From Chitinophaga sp. GbtcB8 (lineage in GTDB: Bacteria; Bacteroidota; Bacteroidia; Chitinophagales; Chitinophagaceae), in the NCBI RefSeq assembly GCF_019091455.1, contig NZ_JAGXJN010000033.1, positions 40,358 to 104,357 of the forward strand: a stretch of 64,000 nt of DNA. Direction: 5' to 3'. The position numbers and the translations under genes are program-made. This document shows positions 9,777 to 19,476 of the stretch, piece by piece (position 1 is the stretch's first letter; every line of letters begins with the position of its first letter). The notes below the pieces were generated by a model, which saw only the letters and a list, made by a program, of their open reading frames with translations, did no database searches and was not told the origin of the DNA.

Positions 9777-10343
9777 TTATACTACGGCCATTCTATGCGC
9801 TACCAGCCCCGCGTCCAGTATTTCCAGCAATTCACGCAAATTGCATTTAAGCCCGCCTGCAGCAATAGCAATGGGTGATCCTAAATGCTTAAAATTATAG
9901 ATCATTCCTTTTTTCTTAATAGCGTTATGCTGTTCGTTGATGTAATGCTCCGGGTTATTAACCACTATGACCAGGAATTGCTGGTTCATGGCCTGCGTAG
10001 TTACCACGCGTATAATGTTCATCCATGGTATACGGCCCACAGCAGCTGCGCTTGCGTTATCAAAAAGGCCCTCATCATCAATGATCAATCCGGGCTTTTT
10101 ACCGGCCAGCTTCCGGGAGAAATAAATAACCCCGAATCCAAAAAAAAGGAAACCTGAAACAGCCGCTCCGTATTTCAGCAAGGGGTTATTAAATATTGGA
10201 TTGCTTACTGTTGGCTGGTACAGCAGAATCCACAGGCTGGTCAGCACAAATAATAAAGAGCCAATGAGGCCTTTTGTTAATTTGCTTTTGTTTAAAGGAA
10301 TGCTGATGCTTTGCTTGTTGAGCATAGGTAAAGGTTTGGTCAT
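9777..10343 (-). CDS. STM3941-family membrane protein
   Basis: This protein of about 188 residues has two hydrophobic helices (about 27-45 and 58-76) followed by a soluble C-terminal domain (GLIIDDEGLFDNASAAAVGRIPWMNIIRV). That arrangement matches the small STM3941 family with a PH-like cytosolic domain. The biochemical role is unknown. An internal ATG at 10325 (MLNKQSIS) is an alternative start. The 196 bp on its upstream-facing GH side (9581-9776) hold no clear gene. Confidence 0.78.
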   Translation of the reverse strand: MTKPLPMLNKQSISIPLNKSKLTKGLIGSLLFVLTSLWILLYQPTVSNPIFNNPLLKYGAAVSGFLFFGFGVIYFSRKLAGKKPGLIIDDEGLFDNASAAAVGRIPWMNIIRVVTTQAMNQQFLVIVVNNPEHYINEQHNAIKKKGMIYNFKHLGSPIAIAAGGLKCNLRELLEILDAGLVAHRMAVV

Positions 10344-10473
10344 AGGTTGATGCTATTTATTAAGGGCGCCAAAGATACTCAACTTGCGCACACATTAAAA
10401 TAAACAACAACTCATACCAATATCAGATGCAGCACATTACAAACTGGCATTCATGGGGTTAACTGTTGTGCTA

Positions 10474-10887
10474 TTATGAAAATTTCCGGTCCTTGCTATC
10501 AATAACCAGATCATTGATAGAGGCAAAACGTTTCTGCATTAAGCCATTGGCATCAAACTCCCATTGCTCATTGCCATAAGAGCGGAACCACTGGCCGGCT
10601 GCATCATGCCATTCATATTCAAACCGAACGCTGATGCGGTTATCTGTAAAGCTCCACAGCTCCTTTTTCAATTTGTAGTCCAGCTCTTTCTCCCATTTTT
10701 TTGTAAGGAAAACCTGCACTTCCGCGCGGCCGTTAATGAACTGATCACGGTTACGCCATTCGGTATCTATAGTATAGGCTAAGGAAACGCGCTGCGGATC
10801 GCGGCTGTTCCAGGCATCTTCCGCCATTTGTACTTTTTGCAGGGCGGTTTCGCGTGTGAAGGGAGGTAGCGGATGTTTTTGTTCCAT
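10474..10887 (-). CDS. NTF2-like nuclear-transport-factor-fold protein, DUF1348 type
   Basis: The 137-residue product matches the DUF1348 pattern: an N-terminal helix with AEDAWNSRDPQRVSLAYTIDTEWRNRDQF, then a strand-rich part ISVRFEYEWHDAAGQWFRSYGNEQWEF and an ending with FASINDLVI. These are single-domain cone-shaped proteins of the NTF2 superfamily with no agreed reaction. The gene stands 51 bp downstream of the DUF421 gene on the same strand and could be co-transcribed with it. Confidence 0.85.
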   Translation of the reverse strand: MEQKHPLPPFTRETALQKVQMAEDAWNSRDPQRVSLAYTIDTEWRNRDQFINGRAEVQVFLTKKWEKELDYKLKKELWSFTDNRISVRFEYEWHDAAGQWFRSYGNEQWEFDANGLMQKRFASINDLVIDSKDRKFS

Positions 10888-10938
10888 ATTATTAGCAGCT
10901 TATAATGGCCTGCCGGGGCAAAGGTAAAATGAATTACG

Positions 10939-11430
10939 TTAAGTATGCCTGGTTATAAAACTAATGCGGCCATTGGTTTCCATATAGGCTTTTTCTATTA
11001 CGGCTAATGATTCCTGTTGGGTTTCCAGGCGCAGGCTTTGCATCAGGTCTTCCTCACTTAGAGCAGCAAACCTCATATTTTCCCATACAATATTGCCCGA
11101 TTCATATAATACCAGCGCTTTGCCTTTGAGCAAATTATTCATACGGCTGCTTTTACCCGATAACCAGGATAATAAGCGGTGCACCCCTATCATAACGGAA
11201 GAAGCGGCTACCGTATCCCAGTAAGGAGAAGCGCCTACCACGCCCCTGGCCAGCACTGCGCCCAGCATAATAATGATAATGGTGTCAAAGGCCGATCTTT
11301 TTCCGAAGATGCGCATACCGCCGATCCGCACCAGGGTAAGCGCAATAAAGAACATTACAAATGCGCGTACAGACATTTGTAAAATGGTGATGTTCTCCCC
11401 TTCCCCCCAGAAAGTACCCAGTATATCCAT
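10939..11430 (-). CDS. DUF421/YetF-family membrane protein
   Basis: The 163-residue protein has three hydrophobic helices in its first 85 residues (for example MFFIALTLVRIGGMRIFGKRSAFDTIIIIMLGAVLARGVVG), with the GKR-x-x-x-D signature of YetF-like proteins. A short cytosolic domain follows (LVLYESGNIVWENMRFAALSEEDLMQSLR). The family has no firm function; some members are linked to envelope or spore stability. The length is near the short form of the family. Confidence 0.86.
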   Translation of the reverse strand: MDILGTFWGEGENITILQMSVRAFVMFFIALTLVRIGGMRIFGKRSAFDTIIIIMLGAVLARGVVGASPYWDTVAASSVMIGVHRLLSWLSGKSSRMNNLLKGKALVLYESGNIVWENMRFAALSEEDLMQSLRLETQQESLAVIEKAYMETNGRISFITRHT

Positions 11431-11555
11431 AACGTTTGTTTAAAAGGCCTACCTCAAAAATCAAACCGGTTGTGAAATAATTACTCAATTACCGCCTGGC
11501 AGCCGCGTGATGGCGCTTTCGTAAGGGCTGGCATGATTTTATGTTCTGTTATAGA

Positions 11556-12467
11556 ATGGCCCGCAACCACACAACCATTTATGCAGCGCTGGTAGCCAAC
11601 CTGCTGATCGCTGTTATTAAATTCATTTCAGGTTTTGCTACCCGCAGCTCTGCTATGTTATCAGAAGCTGTGCATTCCCTGGTAGATACTGCCAACCAGC
11701 TGTTATTGCTGCTGGGCATCCGCAACAGCAAACGGAAGCCGGATGCCAACCGCCCGTTTGGTTATGGGAAAGAGCTGTACTTCTGGTCTTTCATTGTTTC
11801 TATCCTCATTTTTGGCGTGGGCGGCAGCATATCTATTTACCAGGGAATTATGCATTTGCGGAATCCGCCACCGCTGGAAGATCCTACCTGGAATTATGTG
11901 GTGCTGGCAGTGTCTTTTTTGTTTGATGGCGGCTCTTTGGTGATAGCAGCCAGAGAGTTTAATAAGGTACGGGGCAATAACTCCTGGTGGATGGCCATAC
12001 GCCGCAGTAAAGACCCGGCCAGCTTTGTAGTGCTGTTTGAAGATAGCGCTGCGGTAATTGGTTTGCTGGTAGTAGCGCTGTTTGTATACCTGGGCCACCT
12101 GTTCAATAACCCGTATTTTGATGGTATTGCCTCCCTGATCGTAGGCGCGCTGTTAACCATTGTATCTGTGCTGCTGGCGCGGGAAAGCCGCAGCCTGCTG
12201 ATGGGTGAAGGCATCAGCAATGATACGCAAAAACAGATCATTCAGCTGGTGAACAAAGACCCGGCGGTGCAGGGCGTACAACATATTTTCTCCACCTACC
12301 AGTCTCCGGAAGAAGTTATGCTGATGGTAATGTTGTCTTTTAAACCGGACCTGGATACGGGGGATATTTATGATGCCATTGAACGCATCCGCGAAGCGGT
12401 TAAACAGGCTTACCCATTGGTGCATTACATTATTATTCAGCCGGAAGAAGCTGCCGTGAAAAAATAA
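11556..12467 (+). CDS. Cation diffusion facilitator (CDF) metal-ion transporter
   Basis: The start at ATG 11556 (MARNHTTIYAAL) is preferred over the ATG 15 bp upstream because family members begin just before the first helix. The product (303 aa) has about six membrane helices. The metal-site helices read SAMLSEAVHSLVDTANQ (helix 2) and a partner in helix 5 (YFDGIASLIVGALL); NRPFGYGKELYFW is the usual CDF loop. The C-terminal cytosolic domain (VQGVQHIFSTYQSPEEVMLMVMLSFKPDL) is present. It should export divalent metals such as Zn, Fe or Mn by proton antiport; the metal is not settled. A terminator follows directly. Confidence 0.92.
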   Translation: MARNHTTIYAALVANLLIAVIKFISGFATRSSAMLSEAVHSLVDTANQLLLLLGIRNSKRKPDANRPFGYGKELYFWSFIVSILIFGVGGSISIYQGIMHLRNPPPLEDPTWNYVVLAVSFLFDGGSLVIAAREFNKVRGNNSWWMAIRRSKDPASFVVLFEDSAAVIGLLVVALFVYLGHLFNNPYFDGIASLIVGALLTIVSVLLARESRSLLMGEGISNDTQKQIIQLVNKDPAVQGVQHIFSTYQSPEEVMLMVMLSFKPDLDTGDIYDAIERIREAVKQAYPLVHYIIIQPEEAAVKK

Positions 12468-12474
12468 ATTGTAT

Positions 12475-12495
12475 AATAGCGTGTAATGCGCTATT
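12475..12495 (+). terminator. Rho-independent terminator after the CDF transporter
   Basis: A perfect 7-bp stem (AATAGCG at 12475-12481, CGCTATT at 12489-12495) around a 7-base loop runs directly into TTTT. It starts only 8 bp past the transporter stop, separating it from the helicase gene. Confidence 0.85.
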
Positions 12496-12532
12496 TTTTC
12501 CCTGTAAATGTGCAAAACGCCGGCTACCTGTT

Positions 12533-15500
12533 ATGTCTGATCTGTTCAAAAAAAATACACCATCCTCCCTTGCCGGACCTCATGCACTTATACTTTCCAG
12601 ATTGCGGAACCGGTTGTTTGATACCAGCCGGCGTAACCGTTTGCTGTATTACAAAAGCGGCAGCCGTTTTGTAAACCTTAGCACAGGCAGTGTGCCCCTG
12701 GCATTAAAACCGGAATACATTTCCCCTGCTGCCCTGCTTAGCTGGAACAACATCAGCAAAGCTGTAAAAGGCGAAAAAGACCTGTTGCTGAATGAGCGGT
12801 TGCATTTCCGGGAACACCCTTACCTGCAGCCGCAGCTGAATGGCATACGCCAGCAGTCGGAGAGCGATGAGCGGGAGTATGGCTTTAGCCAGCTAAAGCT
12901 GGTGGTAGCCTTTTTACACTGGCATAATTTAACTATCGAGAACAGCGCCCGCATTCAAAGCCCTTTATTGCTGCTGCCGGTAAAGCTTAAACGCAGCAAA
13001 GGCGTGCCGGACGACCGGTTCACCTTAGAGCTGCAGGATAATATGGCCACTGTAAACCCGGTGCTGGCGCAGTACCTACAGGAGCTGTACGGTATTACCT
13101 TACCGGAAACTTTGGCATTTGAAAAAGATACCATGCAGGTCTTTTACGAAACGGTGAAAGCACCGATTGAAAACGCAGGACAGCAGGTACAATTACATTT
13201 CAGCGAAGAGCCGGAAGTAACGCCACAATATTACACTGCACAACAAACCCTTATCACTTACCTGAAACGCTTAGGTAAAACACCTGATATAACAGAAATA
13301 CCCGCACCTGTTATAATACAGGATCCTCACCACTGGGAGCTGGATGTATGTAACCTGGTGCTGGGAAATTTCAACTATAAAAAAATGAGCCTGGTAAGCG
13401 ATTATAACCAGGCTTTGGAACAAACCACCGCGCACCCGGTATTTGCAGAGCTGTTCAGCGAACAGCCCAAGGCACCGGCCCTGGCGCCTGCCAGCCATTC
13501 CCCGGCCGACTGGTACCATGTGATCAGCGCTGATCCTACGCAAACCAATGCCATCCTGCAGGGCAGAACAGGGCGGAGCTATATTATACAAGGCCCGCCC
13601 GGCACCGGTAAAAGCCAGACCATCACCAACCTGATAGCAGATTATTTAGCGCAGGGCAAAACCGTGCTGTTTGTTTGTGAAAAAAGAGCTGCGCTGGATG
13701 TAGTGTACCACCGCCTGCAGCAGAACAAGCTGGCAGAGCTGTGCTGTTATATTCACGATAGCCAGGCTGATAAGAAAACATTTATCCAGGAGCTCAAAGC
13801 CGTGTATGACGATTTTCTGCGCTCCAAGATGGACCTTACCCACCTGACCTTACGGCGGCAAATAGCCGTTGAACATTTGCAACGGCAGCTGCAGGTATTA
13901 CAAGCCTATCATGCCCGGCAAAATAACCAGTATGAAAATACCGGGCTGCCTACGCGGGAGCTGATAGCGCGGCTGGTAGCGCTGCAGCCGCATATGCCCA
14001 CACTGGATGCACAACAGCAGGCCGATATGCCCGGTTACAGCCAGTGGCTTGAGTTTGGCGATACGCTGCAAAACCTGGGCAGTGTGCTGGAACAACAGGG
14101 CGCTGATGCTGCATTTGCAAAACACCCCTTCCGTAATTTAGGTAATGCGGTCATACTGTCTGACCAGGCCTTTACCCTGGTGAATAATATGGCCTCACAC
14201 GCGCAGGGCGCTATTGACCATGTTGTACGCATCATTACCACCAACCAGTTGCCTTATGAATACACGGAAAAGCTGTTGAGCATTATTACATTGGTGAAAA
14301 CAGCCGCTGTACTGGCGCCACTGGCAGAGAGCAGTAATTTGCAGCTGGTAGACCCTGCGCATAAAGAAGCCAAACGTTTTGAAAAAGCTTACCGGCAATA
14401 CCGGAAATTACAAAAGGCCTATAAACAAACGGTAAAAGCCAATAGTAAATGGCTGCAGAAATTCAGCGCACAGGAAACCAAACATGGATTAGCTATTGCT
14501 CATAAATATGAACGGTCTTTTTTCCGCTTCTTCAGCGGCTCCTGGAAACGCTTAAAAAAAGAGCTGTTACGCGCCTACGATTTTACCGGCCACCAGCTGC
14601 CGCCTGCCTACAGCGACGTGCTGCAGCAGCTGCAGGAGGAATATGCCGCACTTGAAAAAGCACAGGAACACCTGCGGGCCACACAGCAAAAATACCGGGT
14701 AGATAATCTGCAGACCATTCACATAGGTATTGAAACACTGCGGCGTAAGCTGGGCAACGCGCATGTTGATTACCTGCTGCAACACCCCGCTGCCAATGAG
14801 CTGGTGATGCAGCTGAATGCACTGAACAATACCCTGCACCAGCTGGAGCTGCAGCTGCAGCAATCGCTGTACCGGTACGAACAGAAATCACTGTTACAGG
14901 TAAACGAAGAGCTGACAGCCATCAGCAAAAATGCTGGAGCTGTACAAAAACTGCTGCCTGCATTGCAGGCCTTTGCCGCATTGCCATTGCCTTTGCAGGA
15001 AGTGATCCGCCATATTCCCTTAACGCCGTTACAGGCGGAAGCAGCCATGGCGCATACTTCCCTGCAATTAATACTGGACCGTAACCCTGCTTTTGCAGCC
15101 ACCACCCATGCCACCCTGCAACAGGTGGTAAAAGAAATAGCACAAACCTACCAGTACTTACTGGTGCTGAACAGTGATTATATACGCGCTACCAGGCGGC
15201 AGCAGTTCCTGCAGCATTATGCCATTAGCCATACGGCCGCCAGCCAGCTGAAACCGGAACAGAAAATATTAAAGAAAGCCTATGCAGAAGGCCGGCGCAT
15301 CCTGGAACATGAAATGAGCAAAACCATGCGTTTCCGCAGCATACGGGAAATGGCATCCTATGAAAGCGGTTTGGTGTTAAAAGATATTAAACCGGTATGG
15401 CTCATGAGCCCATTAAGCGTGAGCGACAGCCTGCCCATGAATGCCTGCTTATTTGACGTGGTTATTTTTGATGAAGCCAGCCAGATACCGGTGGAAGAAG

Positions 15501-16786
15501 GGATACCCGCACTTTTCCGCGCGCCGCAAACCATTATTGTGGGCGATGATAAACAGATGCCGCCGGGTCAGTTCTTCCAGCACCGCAGTGCAGATGCTGA
15601 AGATGCAGACCTGCCGGAAGCTGAAGCAGCCTACCCTACGGATGCAGAAAGCCTGCTGGTGCAGGGTGCAGGCAAATTACCCGGCACTATGCTAAGCTGG
15701 CATTACCGCAGCCGGTATGAATCGCTGATCAGTTTTTCCAACCACGCATTTTATGGCGCAGAGCTGCTCACCATACCAGACCATACCACCCCTGCACAGC
15801 AAACACCATTACAGCAGGTGTTACAGCCGGAAGAAGGAGCTGTCAACGCAGCACAGCTGCTGCAAAACAGCATCAGCTACCATTACTTACCGGAAGGCAT
15901 CTACGAAAACCGCCGCAATACAGCTGAAGCGGGGTATATTGCTTACATTGTAAAACAGCTGCTGCTGGATAATGTGCAGGACAGTATTGGCATTGTAGCC
16001 TTCAGCCAGGAACAGCAGGGCGCTATTACAGATGCGCTTAGCGCGCTGGCCGCTACGGACCGGGAATTTGAAGCGCTGCTGGAAAATGCATATAACCGGG
16101 AAGAAGGCGGACAGTTCACCGGCCTGTTTGTAAAAAACCTGGAGAATGTACAGGGAGATGAAAGGGACATCATTATTATAAGCGTTTGTTACGGGCCCGA
16201 CCGGCAACGGGATATGCGCATGAACTTTGGCCCCGTAAACCGCCGTGGTGGCGAGAAAAGACTGAACGTAATATTCAGCCGGGCCAGGAAACACATGGCG
16301 GTAGTAAGCAGCATACAACACCACCACATTACCAATGAGCATAATGACGGCGCACGTTACTTTAAACGCTTTTTACAATATGCGGAAATGGTAAGCAATG
16401 GCAACATGCCGCAGGCCCGGGAAATACTGGATAACCTGGTGCTACCGGGTACCCGGTCTTTTTACGCTGCTGAGGGGAACAATATTGTAAGTGAGCAGAT
16501 CAAAACAGCATTGGAAACAGCCGGTTACACGGTAGATGTAAATGTGGGGCAAAGCAGCTTTAAATGCTCCTTAGCTGTAAAACGGCAGGCTGCTGATACA
16601 AACTATAGCTTAGGCATTCTACTGGATGATGCCACCCATTATTATAACGATAACCTTATAGAACAATATTACCAACGCCCCGCTATTTTACAGGCCTTTG
16701 GCTGGCAAACGCTGAATGTGTATGCAAAAGACTGGCTGGAAGACCGGGATAAGGTGATGGGGATGATTTTAGGAATGCTGAAATAA
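12533..16786 (+). CDS. DUF4011-type superfamily 1 helicase/ATPase with degenerate Vsr-like (REase_MTES_1575) C-terminus
   Basis: The 1,417-residue protein starts with a DUF4011-like region (SRLRNRLFDTSRRNRLLYYKSG, about residues 20-170). The SF1 core is split: Walker A GPPGTGKS at 354-361, Walker B VVIFDEAS with D980/E981, then GDDKQMPP, SWHYRSR and the C-terminal motifs NVQGDERDIIIISVCYG and RLNVIFSRARKHM. A long, largely helical insert (about 500-900) separates the two halves. The last 90 or so residues have the layout of a Vsr-like nuclease. Where family members have an FRIDLAV-type strand this reads FKCSLAV (1343-1349), and the ECDG-type strand reads LLDD (about 1363-1366), so the acidic site looks lost. 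Related DUF4011-helicase-nuclease proteins include anti-phage proteins (the Hhe type, as I recall). rmuC follows 67 bp downstream. Confidence 0.85.
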   Translation: MSDLFKKNTPSSLAGPHALILSRLRNRLFDTSRRNRLLYYKSGSRFVNLSTGSVPLALKPEYISPAALLSWNNISKAVKGEKDLLLNERLHFREHPYLQPQLNGIRQQSESDEREYGFSQLKLVVAFLHWHNLTIENSARIQSPLLLLPVKLKRSKGVPDDRFTLELQDNMATVNPVLAQYLQELYGITLPETLAFEKDTMQVFYETVKAPIENAGQQVQLHFSEEPEVTPQYYTAQQTLITYLKRLGKTPDITEIPAPVIIQDPHHWELDVCNLVLGNFNYKKMSLVSDYNQALEQTTAHPVFAELFSEQPKAPALAPASHSPADWYHVISADPTQTNAILQGRTGRSYIIQGPPGTGKSQTITNLIADYLAQGKTVLFVCEKRAALDVVYHRLQQNKLAELCCYIHDSQADKKTFIQELKAVYDDFLRSKMDLTHLTLRRQIAVEHLQRQLQVLQAYHARQNNQYENTGLPTRELIARLVALQPHMPTLDAQQQADMPGYSQWLEFGDTLQNLGSVLEQQGADAAFAKHPFRNLGNAVILSDQAFTLVNNMASHAQGAIDHVVRIITTNQLPYEYTEKLLSIITLVKTAAVLAPLAESSNLQLVDPAHKEAKRFEKAYRQYRKLQKAYKQTVKANSKWLQKFSAQETKHGLAIAHKYERSFFRFFSGSWKRLKKELLRAYDFTGHQLPPAYSDVLQQLQEEYAALEKAQEHLRATQQKYRVDNLQTIHIGIETLRRKLGNAHVDYLLQHPAANELVMQLNALNNTLHQLELQLQQSLYRYEQKSLLQVNEELTAISKNAGAVQKLLPALQAFAALPLPLQEVIRHIPLTPLQAEAAMAHTSLQLILDRNPAFAATTHATLQQVVKEIAQTYQYLLVLNSDYIRATRRQQFLQHYAISHTAASQLKPEQKILKKAYAEGRRILEHEMSKTMRFRSIREMASYESGLVLKDIKPVWLMSPLSVSDSLPMNACLFDVVIFDEASQIPVEEGIPALFRAPQTIIVGDDKQMPPGQFFQHRSADAEDADLPEAEAAYPTDAESLLVQGAGKLPGTMLSWHYRSRYESLISFSNHAFYGAELLTIPDHTTPAQQTPLQQVLQPEEGAVNAAQLLQNSISYHYLPEGIYENRRNTAEAGYIAYIVKQLLLDNVQDSIGIVAFSQEQQGAITDALSALAATDREFEALLENAYNREEGGQFTGLFVKNLENVQGDERDIIIISVCYGPDRQRDMRMNFGPVNRRGGEKRLNVIFSRARKHMAVVSSIQHHHITNEHNDGARYFKRFLQYAEMVSNGNMPQAREILDNLVLPGTRSFYAAEGNNIVSEQIKTALETAGYTVDVNVGQSSFKCSLAVKRQAADTNYSLGILLDDATHYYNDNLIEQYYQRPAILQAFGWQTLNVYAKDWLEDRDKVMGMILGMLK

Positions 16787-16853
16787 GAGAAGGATACAGG
16801 ATTATGAACAGGCGGCCTTTTTAATTTGTACTTTTTACTTTTAACTTTTCACA

Positions 16854-18191
16854 ATGGAAATAATATATGTATTACTGGCTGTGATATTACTGCTGCTGGT
16901 AGTAGTGCTGGTAATGGTGAATAAAGCCGCCAATACCTCCCGCCAAAACACCTTACAATATAAAACAGATCAGCTGCTGGATAGCCTGCACCGGCTGGAA
17001 GCCGCTATGAAACAGGAAATGGTGACCAACCGTGCAGAAACCAATGAAGCGGCAAAAAACACGCGCACGGAAATGACAGCCTCCCTGCAGGTATTTGGCG
17101 GGCAGCTTTCCACTGCTATGAAAACCACCAGCGACCTGCAAAAGAACCAGCTGGAAACTTTTTCTACTAACCTGAATATGCTAACCCGCAGCATGGAAGA
17201 CAAGCTGCAATACTTAACCAGCTCCCTGGATAAAAAGATCACGGACCTGCAATCCGGCAATGAAAAAAAGCTGGATGAGATGCGGGCCACAGTAGATGAA
17301 AAGCTTCAAAAGACACTGGAAACACGCTTAGGAGAATCGTTCCGTTTGGTAAGCGAGCGCCTGGAAGCCGTGCACAAAGGATTAGGTGATATGCAGCAGC
17401 TGGCCACCGGTGTAGGTGACCTGAAACGCGTGCTCACCAACGTGAAAACCAGGGGCATCTTAGGCGAATACCAGCTGGAAAATATGCTGGACCAGCTGTT
17501 AACGCCGGAGCAATATGCCAAAAATGTAAAAACTAAAGCCGGCTCCAATGCGCTGGTGGAATTTGCGGTAAAGCTGCCGGGCAAAAACCCCGAACAGGCA
17601 TTATGGCTCCCTATTGATTCCAAGTTCCCGAAAGAAGATTTTGAGCTGCTGATAGAAGCCTATGATAAGGCTATCCCGGAAGCAATTGAAGAATGCCGCA
17701 AGAACTTTATAAAAGGCATTAAAAAATGCGCGGTTGATATCTTTAGCAAATACATTGATCCGCCTAACACTACTGACTTTGCTATTTTATTCCTGCCCTT
17801 TGAAAGCCTGTATGCAGAAGTGATCCGCACACCGGGTTTGTTTGAGGCCATACAAAGGGAATCCCGCATTATTATTACGGGTCCCACTACCCTTTCCGCC
17901 CTGCTGAATAGTTTGCAGATGGGTTTCCGTACGCTGGCCATTGAAAAACGTTCCAGCGAAGTATGGCAGCTGCTGGGCGCCGTGAAAACGGAGTTCGGCA
18001 ACTTTGGAACTATTTTGGATAAAACACAGAAGAAATTACAGGAAGCCAGCAACGTAATTGATGAAGCAGGACGCAGGTCGCGCTCCATAGAACGCAAGCT
18101 GCGCAATGTGCAGGAGCTGCCTGCAGAACAGGTGAATTTATTATTAGGCGATATAGCTACCCCTACTGTTGCAAACGATGATGAAAAATAA
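16854..18191 (+). CDS. rmuC: DNA recombination protein RmuC homologue
   Basis: An N-terminal membrane helix (about residues 3-22, IYVLLAVILLLLVVVLVMV) is followed by a long coiled coil (about 30-180) and the RmuC nuclease-like domain (about 190-410: RGILGEYQLENMLDQLL ... LWLPIDSKFPKEDFELL ... FLPFESLYAEV). The D-x-SK part of the PD-(D/E)xK-like core is visible. E. coli RmuC limits rearrangement at inverted repeats; the exact reaction is not settled. It follows the DUF4011 helicase on the same strand with a short A/T-rich gap, so co-expression is possible. Confidence 0.93.
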   Translation: MEIIYVLLAVILLLLVVVLVMVNKAANTSRQNTLQYKTDQLLDSLHRLEAAMKQEMVTNRAETNEAAKNTRTEMTASLQVFGGQLSTAMKTTSDLQKNQLETFSTNLNMLTRSMEDKLQYLTSSLDKKITDLQSGNEKKLDEMRATVDEKLQKTLETRLGESFRLVSERLEAVHKGLGDMQQLATGVGDLKRVLTNVKTRGILGEYQLENMLDQLLTPEQYAKNVKTKAGSNALVEFAVKLPGKNPEQALWLPIDSKFPKEDFELLIEAYDKAIPEAIEECRKNFIKGIKKCAVDIFSKYIDPPNTTDFAILFLPFESLYAEVIRTPGLFEAIQRESRIIITGPTTLSALLNSLQMGFRTLAIEKRSSEVWQLLGAVKTEFGNFGTILDKTQKKLQEASNVIDEAGRRSRSIERKLRNVQELPAEQVNLLLGDIATPTVANDDEK

Positions 18192-18250
18192 TATCTTGTT
18201 AGTATTGTAAACCTGTTTTTTTTATTGTAAAACCCAAATCTTCCACCAGT

Positions 18251-19273
18251 ATGAAAACACCTCTCCTGTATGTTATAGGCGTATGCCTGTTGGCAGGCGC
18301 CTGCGCTAAAAACAATGCAGCCAATGATACTGCCGGTAATGAATTAACGGCCAAAAGCAAAGCCACTGCGCTGGCAGCTCCTTCTGATCTTACCCGTGCA
18401 GAGCTGCGGCATATTATTGAAAACGTTACGGGCGCTGATGCGCACATTTACAATGCAAAAGATAACGTTGGCCATACTATGGACTGCGCAAAAATCATTG
18501 CCAATCCCAGTGGCGGATTTATTGCTGTGTACCATACGTATGTAAATGGCCAGGCAAAGGTAAACCTGGCTTCTTCGACCGATGTATTACACTGGACATG
18601 GATCCGCGAGCTGGCCGGCAGCAACACAGGCAGCGCATCGCAACCTACCATTGCTGTTGCAGCCGATGGCGGTTTTGTAATGGCCTGGGAGCAGGAGCCT
18701 AATAACCATTTGAAGTTTGTGTATTTCCGTAACTGGACGGATCTGCAAAACGGTGCGGTAAATAAAAGTTTTAATGCGCCGCAAACACTTTCCTCCTGCG
18801 CAGAAGGTACGCCTAACCTGTATTATGCCAGCAGCACCCGGCTGGATGTGGGGCATCATTTTTATTCCAACTGTGATGTGGACCGGCAGGCCCGCGGCAC
18901 TCTCACCAACTTTAATACCTGGACCACCAGCAAGCAGCCCAACTTTGATAATGCCTTATTATACTGGGGCGTAAAAGGTAACATTGGCGACCGGGATGCT
19001 GCCGTTTACAAAGGTTACAACTTTGGCGTAATTGAAGGCCAGGGCACCAAAGGTGATTTTGGTACCTGGCGTACGTATTTGTATGATTACCAGACCGGCA
19101 ATGCAGACACACTACATATTGTAACAGATCATGGCAGCAAGGCCTTCGCCAATCCTACCATTGCCAATACGGTGATAAACGGGCAGAACGCGATATTGGT
19201 AACCTTGTTTGTACCCAGCGAGAATAGTGGCGGCGGGGAAGCCGGGGAGCTGATCTATTATAAGAAGTATTAA
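18251..19273 (+). CDS. Lipoprotein, probable beta-propeller (glycosidase/sialidase-like fold), function unknown
   Basis: The signal peptide ends in a lipobox with the lipidated Cys at residue 18 (VCLLAGAC). The rest (340 aa in total) shows repeated strand patterns such as GGFIAVYHTYVNGQAKVNLASSTDVLHWTW and GGFVMAWEQEPNNHLKFVYFRNWTDL, the style of five-bladed or sialidase-type propellers that test for secreted glycosidases. I see no confident catalytic triad. It has no obvious operon partner: rmuC ends 59 bp upstream, and an operator-like region follows. Confidence 0.72.
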   Translation: MKTPLLYVIGVCLLAGACAKNNAANDTAGNELTAKSKATALAAPSDLTRAELRHIIENVTGADAHIYNAKDNVGHTMDCAKIIANPSGGFIAVYHTYVNGQAKVNLASSTDVLHWTWIRELAGSNTGSASQPTIAVAADGGFVMAWEQEPNNHLKFVYFRNWTDLQNGAVNKSFNAPQTLSSCAEGTPNLYYASSTRLDVGHHFYSNCDVDRQARGTLTNFNTWTTSKQPNFDNALLYWGVKGNIGDRDAAVYKGYNFGVIEGQGTKGDFGTWRTYLYDYQTGNADTLHIVTDHGSKAFANPTIANTVINGQNAILVTLFVPSENSGGGEAGELIYYKKY

Positions 19274-19292
19274 GAATTCTCTTAAAAAAAAT

Positions 19293-19342
19293 TTGCGTAG
19301 TTAAACATCTACCTTTAAATTAGTAGCCAAATAGCTACGCAA
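19293..19342. promoter_or_regulatory. Two tandem operator-like palindromes upstream of the YdeI-like gene
   Basis: The first site is GTAG-8 nt-CTAC (19297-19312). The second, better one is GTAGC-6 nt-GCTAC (19323-19338). Their centres are 26 bp apart, and both carry T/A-rich flanks (TTTGCGTAG..., ...CTACGCAA). Such pairs resemble operators of ArsR-type repressors in this phylum, but no arsR-like gene lies next to them here. Confidence 0.4.
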
Positions 19343-19476
19343 TAATTTAAAGGATCGTATAGTTTGGTGCTAAGGCATGGGGTTATGCAGACTTTTCTTT
19401 GTCATGTACATCCAGTCTGTGGCATCATGCATTCAGGCCCTGCAGACAGCAAGCTTATTTCAGTTAACTTTAATAA

